Source: Actinomycetales bacterium (GTDB lineage: Bacteria; Actinomycetota; Actinomycetes; Actinomycetales; Microbacteriaceae). Taken from it: 34,793 bases of DNA. The DNA is taken from assembly GCA_015654575.1 (NCBI GenBank), contig JAATGR010000201.1, positions 1 to 34,793 on the forward strand. The letters run 5' to 3'. Both the position numbers and the translations under genes were made by a program. This document shows, one piece after another, positions 31,398 through 34,793 of this stretch. Position 1 is the first letter of the stretch. The number at the start of each line of letters is the position of its first letter. The notes under the pieces were generated by a model. It worked only from the letters and a program-made list of their open reading frames with translations. It ran no database searches and had not been told where the DNA came from.

Positions 31398-31832
31398 ATG
31401 GACATGTCGGCGGAGATCCTCACCGTGCTCGTGTCCGTCATGGCCGGCCTCGGCTGGGTCGTCGCCCGCATGGACCGCAAGGTCGAGGCCACCGGCCACG
31501 AGATCGCCGCGCTCGGTCACGAACTCACCGAGGTGACCATCGCCGTGGCACGCACAGAGGGCCCCCGCCCCCCGCTTCTTCGACGAGCGCTGATGCGCTC
31601 TCGCCCTCAGCTCAGGGCGTCGCGCACGCGGGCGACGTCGTCAGTCATCTGCGCGATGAGCGCATCGAGCGAGTCGAAGGAGGCCATCCCCCGCACCCGC
31701 GCGGTGAACGCGACCTCGACCCGATGGCCGTACAGGTCGAGATCCGTCTCGTCGAGGACGTACGCCTCCACCTGGCGGGTCGACACGTCGTCGAACGTGG
31801 GATTGGTGCCCACGCTGATCGCCGCGGGATAG
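31398..31832 (+). CDS. uncertain small protein with N-terminal hydrophobic helix; 3' part doubtful
   Basis: From the ATG at 31398 the frame encodes MDMSAEILTVLVSVMAGLGW, a hydrophobic helix, then an amphipathic coiled-coil-like stretch (RKVEATGHEIAALGHELTEVTIAVARTEGPRPP). This resembles small membrane-anchored coiled-coil proteins of actinobacteria, which typically stop soon after an ARLEGP-like segment. Here no stop appears and the frame runs on to 31832, about 225 bp into the opposite-strand ribF gene, with an Arg/Ser-rich tail that looks non-genuine. One base less in the C-rich run near 31562-31575 would end the protein at about 31599. I therefore trust only the first 60 residues or so; a lost stop, a frameshift or a non-gene are all possible. 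A CACAAT -10 candidate lies at 31384-31389. Confidence 0.4.
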   Translation: MDMSAEILTVLVSVMAGLGWVVARMDRKVEATGHEIAALGHELTEVTIAVARTEGPRPPLLRRALMRSRPQLRASRTRATSSVICAMSASSESKEAIPRTRAVNATSTRWPYRSRSVSSRTYASTWRVDTSSNVGLVPTLIAAG

Positions 31833-32557
31833 CGGATGCCGGGCCGCAGGCCCGCATCCTCGTCGACCAGCCAGCCGGCGTACACGCCGTCGGCCGGGAG
31901 GAAGCCCTCGAGCCGGGGTGAGAGGTTCGCGGTGGGGAAGCCAAGCTCGCGGCCGCGTTTGAGACCGTGCACCACCTCTCCCCACACGGACGGCGGATGA
32001 CCGAGCAGGCGGGTGGCACGCGCCACATCGCCCTGGGCGAGCACCTCGCGGATCCAGCTGGACGACACCCGTCGCCCCTCGCCGACCGCCCGCACGTCGT
32101 CGACCAGGTCGACGCGGAAGCCGAACTCGTCGCCGAGCTCGCGAAGGGTCTCCGGGGTGCCGGCGCCGCCGGCGCCGAACCGGAAGTCGCTGCCGACGAG
32201 CACGGTGCGCGTGCCCAGCGGACGCAGCACCCGCTCGACAAACTCGCGGGGCGTGAGACCGGCGAGCTCGCGATCGAAGGTGAGGATCATGGTCGCGTCC
32301 ACACCGGTGTCGGCGAGCAGACGCTCCTTCTGCGTCACCCCCACGAGGCTCTCCGGGGAGAGGTCGGGCCGCAGGAGCGCGAGCGGATTACGGTCGAAGG
32401 TCACGGCCACGACCTTCGCACCGATCGCCGCGGCATCCACCTGGGCCCGTTCGATCACGGCCCGGTGGCCGGCATGCACGCCGTCGAACTTGCCGATCGC
32501 CACGACGGCAGGCCCGAAACCGGCCGGCACGTCGTCGGGACCGCGGAAGACGATCAC
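31607..32557 (-). CDS. ribF: bifunctional riboflavin kinase / FAD synthetase
   Basis: A 316-residue RibF that makes FMN and then FAD from riboflavin and ATP. The N-terminal nucleotidyltransferase domain has VVAIGKFDGVHAGHRAVI (GxFDGxHxGH) and WIREVLAQGDVARATRLLGH; the C-terminal kinase domain has GVVHG-type GEVVHGLKRGRELGFPTANL (the PTAN motif), PADGVYAGWL and ISVGTNPTFDD. The GTG at 32555-32557 overlaps the TGA of the upstream membrane-protein gene (GTGA), giving coupled translation; an adjacent GTG three bases earlier is an alternative. It ends the truB - membrane protein - membrane protein - ribF cluster. Confidence 0.95.
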   Translation of the reverse strand: MIVFRGPDDVPAGFGPAVVAIGKFDGVHAGHRAVIERAQVDAAAIGAKVVAVTFDRNPLALLRPDLSPESLVGVTQKERLLADTGVDATMILTFDRELAGLTPREFVERVLRPLGTRTVLVGSDFRFGAGGAGTPETLRELGDEFGFRVDLVDDVRAVGEGRRVSSSWIREVLAQGDVARATRLLGHPPSVWGEVVHGLKRGRELGFPTANLSPRLEGFLPADGVYAGWLVDEDAGLRPGIRYPAAISVGTNPTFDDVSTRQVEAYVLDETDLDLYGHRVEVAFTARVRGMASFDSLDALIAQMTDDVARVRDALS

Positions 32558-33000
32558 CACGACGACCGCGAGACGACGGGCTCGGACGCGACGACACGGC
32601 CCGGGCGGTTGCTCCACAGCCAGCCGAGGCCCACGAACGGCAACACGAGCGGCACGAAGACGTAGCCGTCGCCGTACAGCGACCAGACCGTCGGATGCTG
32701 GAACAGCTCGGGGAGCACGATGCTCAGCGTCCCGATCACCAGCACCCCGACCAGCTCGAAACCGATCGCGACCCACGCCGTGACATACCAGCCCGGGCGA
32801 TCGGAGAACACGAGGGCCAGGGTGGCGACGATGTAGACGACGGCGGAGACGCCGGACAGCAGGTAGGCCAGCGGCGCCGCGTCGAACTCGCTGACCAGCT
32901 GCACGAAGGAGCGTCCGGTCGAGGCGAGCGCCATGATTGCGTAGACCACGACGAGCACACGGGCGACGCCGGTCATGCGGCGTGAGGCGGGGGTGGACAT
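32554..33000 (-). CDS. membrane protein of unknown function between truB and ribF
   Basis: A 148-residue protein with four predicted transmembrane helices (VARVLVVVYAIMALAS, LAYLLSGVSAVVYIVATLALVFS, VTAWVAIGFELVGVLVIGTLSIVL, GYVFVPLVLPFVGLGWLW) and a short polar tail. I do not recognise a characterised family. A TAGGAT -10 at 33010-33015 lies nine bases before the ATG, with GTGAGG between, so it may have its own promoter in addition to read-through from truB. Its TGA overlaps the ribF GTG. Confidence 0.8.
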   Translation of the reverse strand: MSTPASRRMTGVARVLVVVYAIMALASTGRSFVQLVSEFDAAPLAYLLSGVSAVVYIVATLALVFSDRPGWYVTAWVAIGFELVGVLVIGTLSIVLPELFQHPTVWSLYGDGYVFVPLVLPFVGLGWLWSNRPGRVVASEPVVSRSSW

Positions 33001-33009
33001 GACCTCACC

Positions 33010-33015
33010 ATCCTA
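33010..33015 (-). promoter_or_regulatory. -10 element for the membrane protein-ribF pair
   Basis: Minus-strand TAGGAT nine bases ahead of the ATG at 33000, in the 34-bp gap after the preceding gene. It suggests an internal promoter with a very short leader. Confidence 0.4.
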
Positions 33016-33034
33016 GCCAGCGCGGCGGCGGCAC

Positions 33035-33403
33035 TCAGGCGTACTGCACGGTCCAGATGACCTCCATGCGCCACACCATCACCGCGACCGCCAGCGCGGC
33101 GGCGCCCATGATGACGGTGCTCCAGCGGCTGCGTTCGAGCAGCGCCCAGGCCACGCCCGCGGGCGGCAGCAGCACGGCCGAGACGAGATAGACCCAGTAC
33201 TCCAGCGGATTGCCGAGCGCCGGATTCCCCGCGAACGGTGCGACGATCGCGACGACCACCTGGGCGATGAGCAGGATCTCGACCAGCGCAAGCGATCCGA
33301 CGGATGCGTCACTGGGCGGGCGTCCCACCAGCCCGAGCACGATGCACAGCAGGCCGGCCGCGACGGCGACGGCCACCTGCGCGAGGGTGAACCAGAGGAT
33401 CAT
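33035..33403 (-). CDS. small membrane protein coupled to truB
   Basis: A 122-residue protein with four hydrophobic helices (FTLAQVAVAVAAGLLCIVLGLVG, VGSLALVEILLIAQVVVAIVAPF, YWVYLVSAVLLPPAGVAWALL, TVIMGAAALAVAVMVW). No characterised family is recognised; similar small proteins occur as neighbours of housekeeping genes in actinobacteria. The ATG at 33401-33403 overlaps the truB TGA (ATGA), so translation is coupled to truB. The next gene starts 34 bp downstream. Confidence 0.8.
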   Translation of the reverse strand: MILWFTLAQVAVAVAAGLLCIVLGLVGRPPSDASVGSLALVEILLIAQVVVAIVAPFAGNPALGNPLEYWVYLVSAVLLPPAGVAWALLERSRWSTVIMGAAALAVAVMVWRMEVIWTVQYA

Positions 33404-34302
33404 GCCGGGTCCCGGCGCAGGTTCATGACGCTGCGCACGTCGTCGCCGCGGCGCTCGACGATGCCCACCAGAAGCCCCTGGGGATCGATCGCCGCCGCGG
33501 GGAACGCAGGCACGGATGCGGCGAGGCCCAGGACCCTCCGCCCGTGACGCAGGTCGACGGTCTGGTCGGCGTCGACCTGCCACACCGGAAGGGCCGCGGC
33601 GGCGGCATCCGCGGGATCGATCAGCGCGGTCGCGTCGATGCCCTCGACAGGCACCGCGTCGGCGACCTCGAACCGGCCGATGCGGGTGCGACGAAGCCGG
33701 GTGAGGTGGCCGCCGACACCGAGACCGGCGCCCAGGTCGCGGGCGAGCGCCCGGATGTAGGTGCCGCTGGAGCAGTCCACGACGACATCGAGGTCGATCG
33801 TGGCGGCGGTGCGACGACGATCCCGCACCTCGAACCGGTCGACCTGGACGCGGCGTGCCGCGAGCTCCACGTCCTGGCCGGCGCGCACCAGCTTGTACGC
33901 GCGGCGACCGTCGACCTTGATCGCGGAGACCGCGCTGGGAACCTGGTCGATCTCGCCGGTCAACGCGGCGATGCCGGCGTCGATGCCCGCGTCGTCCGCG
34001 GCGGCGAGGGTCGCGGCATCCGCGGTGATCGCGATCTCACCGTCGGCGTCGTCGGTCGTGGTCGTCTGGCCGAGCCGGATGGTGGCCTCGTAGGTCTTGC
34101 CGAGTCCGACGATGTAGGTCAGCAGCCGGGTCGCCCCGCCGACGCCGAGCACCAGGAGCCCGGTCGCCATCGGATCGAGCGTTCCGGCGTGACCGATCTT
34201 GCGCGTATCGAGGGCTTTACGGGCGCGCGCGACGACGTCATGGCTGGTCAGGCCCGCCGGTTTGTCGACCAGCAGCACCCCGACAGGATCTGCGACAGGC
34301 AC
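33400..34302 (-). CDS. truB: tRNA pseudouridine(55) synthase
   Basis: A 300-residue TruB that converts U55 to pseudouridine in the T loop of tRNAs. The N-terminus GVLLVDKPAGLTSHDVVARARK leads to HAGTLDPMATGLLVLGVGGATRL with the catalytic Asp43. KTYEATIRLGQTTTTDD, DQVPSAVSAIKVDGRRAYKLVRAG, CSSGTYIRALARDLG and GHLTRLRRTRIGRF complete the family pattern, with a PUA-like C-terminal region. The frame is open further upstream, but a GTG at 34300-34302 with TAGGCT seven bases ahead fits both homology and a leaderless start. It heads the cluster with two membrane genes and ribF. rbfA, which often precedes truB, is not found upstream. Confidence 0.95.
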   Translation of the reverse strand: MPVADPVGVLLVDKPAGLTSHDVVARARKALDTRKIGHAGTLDPMATGLLVLGVGGATRLLTYIVGLGKTYEATIRLGQTTTTDDADGEIAITADAATLAAADDAGIDAGIAALTGEIDQVPSAVSAIKVDGRRAYKLVRAGQDVELAARRVQVDRFEVRDRRRTAATIDLDVVVDCSSGTYIRALARDLGAGLGVGGHLTRLRRTRIGRFEVADAVPVEGIDATALIDPADAAAAALPVWQVDADQTVDLRHGRRVLGLAASVPAFPAAAIDPQGLLVGIVERRGDDVRSVMNLRRDPA

Positions 34303-34309
34303 GGAATCC

Positions 34310-34315
34310 AGCCTA
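34310..34315 (-). promoter_or_regulatory. truB: -10 element of truB (leaderless)
   Basis: Minus-strand TAGGCT seven bases before the GTG at 34302; no Shine-Dalgarno is seen. Confidence 0.45.
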
Positions 34316-34354
34316 CGTGGCGCGGGCGTGCGCCGAACGCCCGGACCCCGCTCG

Positions 34355-34607
34355 TCAGCTCTCGACCGGGGAGTGATGCGACACCGCGGCGGCGAGGACG
34401 GACGCAGCACTCTCCGCGTCGTCGATGGTGATCACGACCGCACGGCCGTCGGTGCGGACGACCTCCACCGCCTCACCGGCACGCAGCACGATGCCGAGGC
34501 GTCCGGGGCGGATCCGCCATCCCCGCCCAGAAAAAGGCGGTGCGGGCGCGGCGGATGTCGGCGGGGATGTTGCGGGTCTGCGCGGGCGCCCGCGCCGTCA
34601 CGGGCAT
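34355..34607 (-). pseudogene. decayed DUF1648-like membrane/PH-domain gene
   Basis: An ATG at 34605-34607 directly follows the TGA of the GntR gene and starts MPVTARAPAQTRNIPADIRR-ARTAFFWAGM, typical of the N-terminus of DUF1648-type proteins just before their first membrane helix. That frame then breaks into nonsense and stops. A second frame at 34355-34540 reads GWRIRPGRLGIVLRAGEAVE-VVRTDGRAVVITIDDAESAA and ends HHSPVES, which looks like the C-terminus of the same family. The middle, with its membrane helices, is missing, and the two parts are out of frame. The family normally has about 190-200 residues, so some 300 bp appear deleted. Genuine decay and an assembly error are both possible. 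Family assignment rests on my recognition of the two ends. Confidence 0.6.
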
Positions 34608-34793
34608 TCATGCCGGCGCCGCCGTGACCAGAGCGGCGAGCGTCGCGGGCGAGAGGCCGAGCGCTGCGGCGCGGGCGACGAGACCCCGAATGTCGTGGGC
34701 GAGCTCCGCGAGCGGCGTCGCGGAGGCGGAGACGGTGGCGCCCCGTCCGCGGCGCAGCTCCACCAGTCCCTCGTCGCGCAGCAGTTGATAGGC
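34608..34793 (-). CDS. GntR family regulator (YtrA-like), C-terminal part only
   Basis: The last 61 residues before the stop at 34608-34610 lie in the window; the 5' end is beyond the right edge. AYQLLRDEGLVELRRGRGAT is the end of a GntR winged-helix domain (the wing reading LVELRRGRGATV). LAHDIRGLVARAAALGLSPATLAALV is the short helical tail typical of the YtrA subfamily, which has no large effector domain. In relatives this gene is coupled to a DUF1648-type membrane protein; here that partner is the adjacent pseudogene, whose ATG follows the stop codon directly. Confidence 0.85.
   Translation of the reverse strand, partial: AYQLLRDEGLVELRRGRGATVSASATPLAELAHDIRGLVARAAALGLSPATLAALVTAAPA

Overview
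The window is ordinary-looking chromosome from a high-GC Gram-positive actinobacterium, most likely a member of the Microbacteriaceae close to Microbacterium. The reasons are the very high GC content with C/G in third codon positions, frequent GTG starts, actinobacterial protein variants (an MgtA-like mannosyltransferase, a CE1758/CE1759-type luciferase-like pair, a mixed-type PFK), TAnnnT -10 elements set six bases before start codons, and a strikingly frequent GGATGC hexamer. No tRNA, rRNA, insertion sequence, prophage, CRISPR array or replication origin was recognised. No stretch of more than 300 bases lacks a gene.

Layout. 1-4499 (minus strand): a partial glycosyltransferase fused in frame to an SGNH hydrolase, an FMN reductase plus luciferase-like monooxygenase pair, and an alpha/beta hydrolase. 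4571-8807 (plus): an iron box followed by efeU-efeO-efeB, an extracytoplasmic iron uptake operon ending in a strong two-way terminator. 8833-11193: rpsO, then a YggU-type protein coupled to an MFS exporter, then an FKBP isomerase. 11379-15529: a TetR regulator, a DszA/NtaA-type monooxygenase coupled to an adenosine deaminase-like protein, and a divergent fumarylacetoacetase-family hydrolase, interspersed with palindromes. 15600-20295 (minus): a DUF4190-like membrane protein, aspA, a metallophosphoesterase, and a Pit phosphate transporter with a small membrane partner behind a PHO-box-like triple repeat. 20388-23696 (plus): oligopeptidase B and a lone AbiEi/DUF559-type protein. 23726-30355 (minus): pfkA, an SNF2-family ATPase, a lipoprotein, and a copper P-type ATPase with a long His-rich linker behind a CsoR-type operator. 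30413-34793: deoC, a questionable small ORF, the minus-strand cluster truB - two small membrane proteins - ribF, a wrecked DUF1648-like pseudogene, and the 3' end of a GntR regulator.

Themes. Metal and phosphate homeostasis each carry a readable operator: an iron box before efeU, a CsoR-like box before copA and a PHO-like box before pitA. Seven genes have a TAnnnT -10 hexamer exactly 6 bp before the start codon and truB has one at 7 bp, implying leaderless mRNAs and helping to fix their starts. I did not find a convincing new multi-gene system. The most unusual items are the GT4-SGNH fusion, the decayed gene between the GntR regulator and truB, the His-rich CopA linker, the EfeU C-terminal domain and the GGATGC over-representation.
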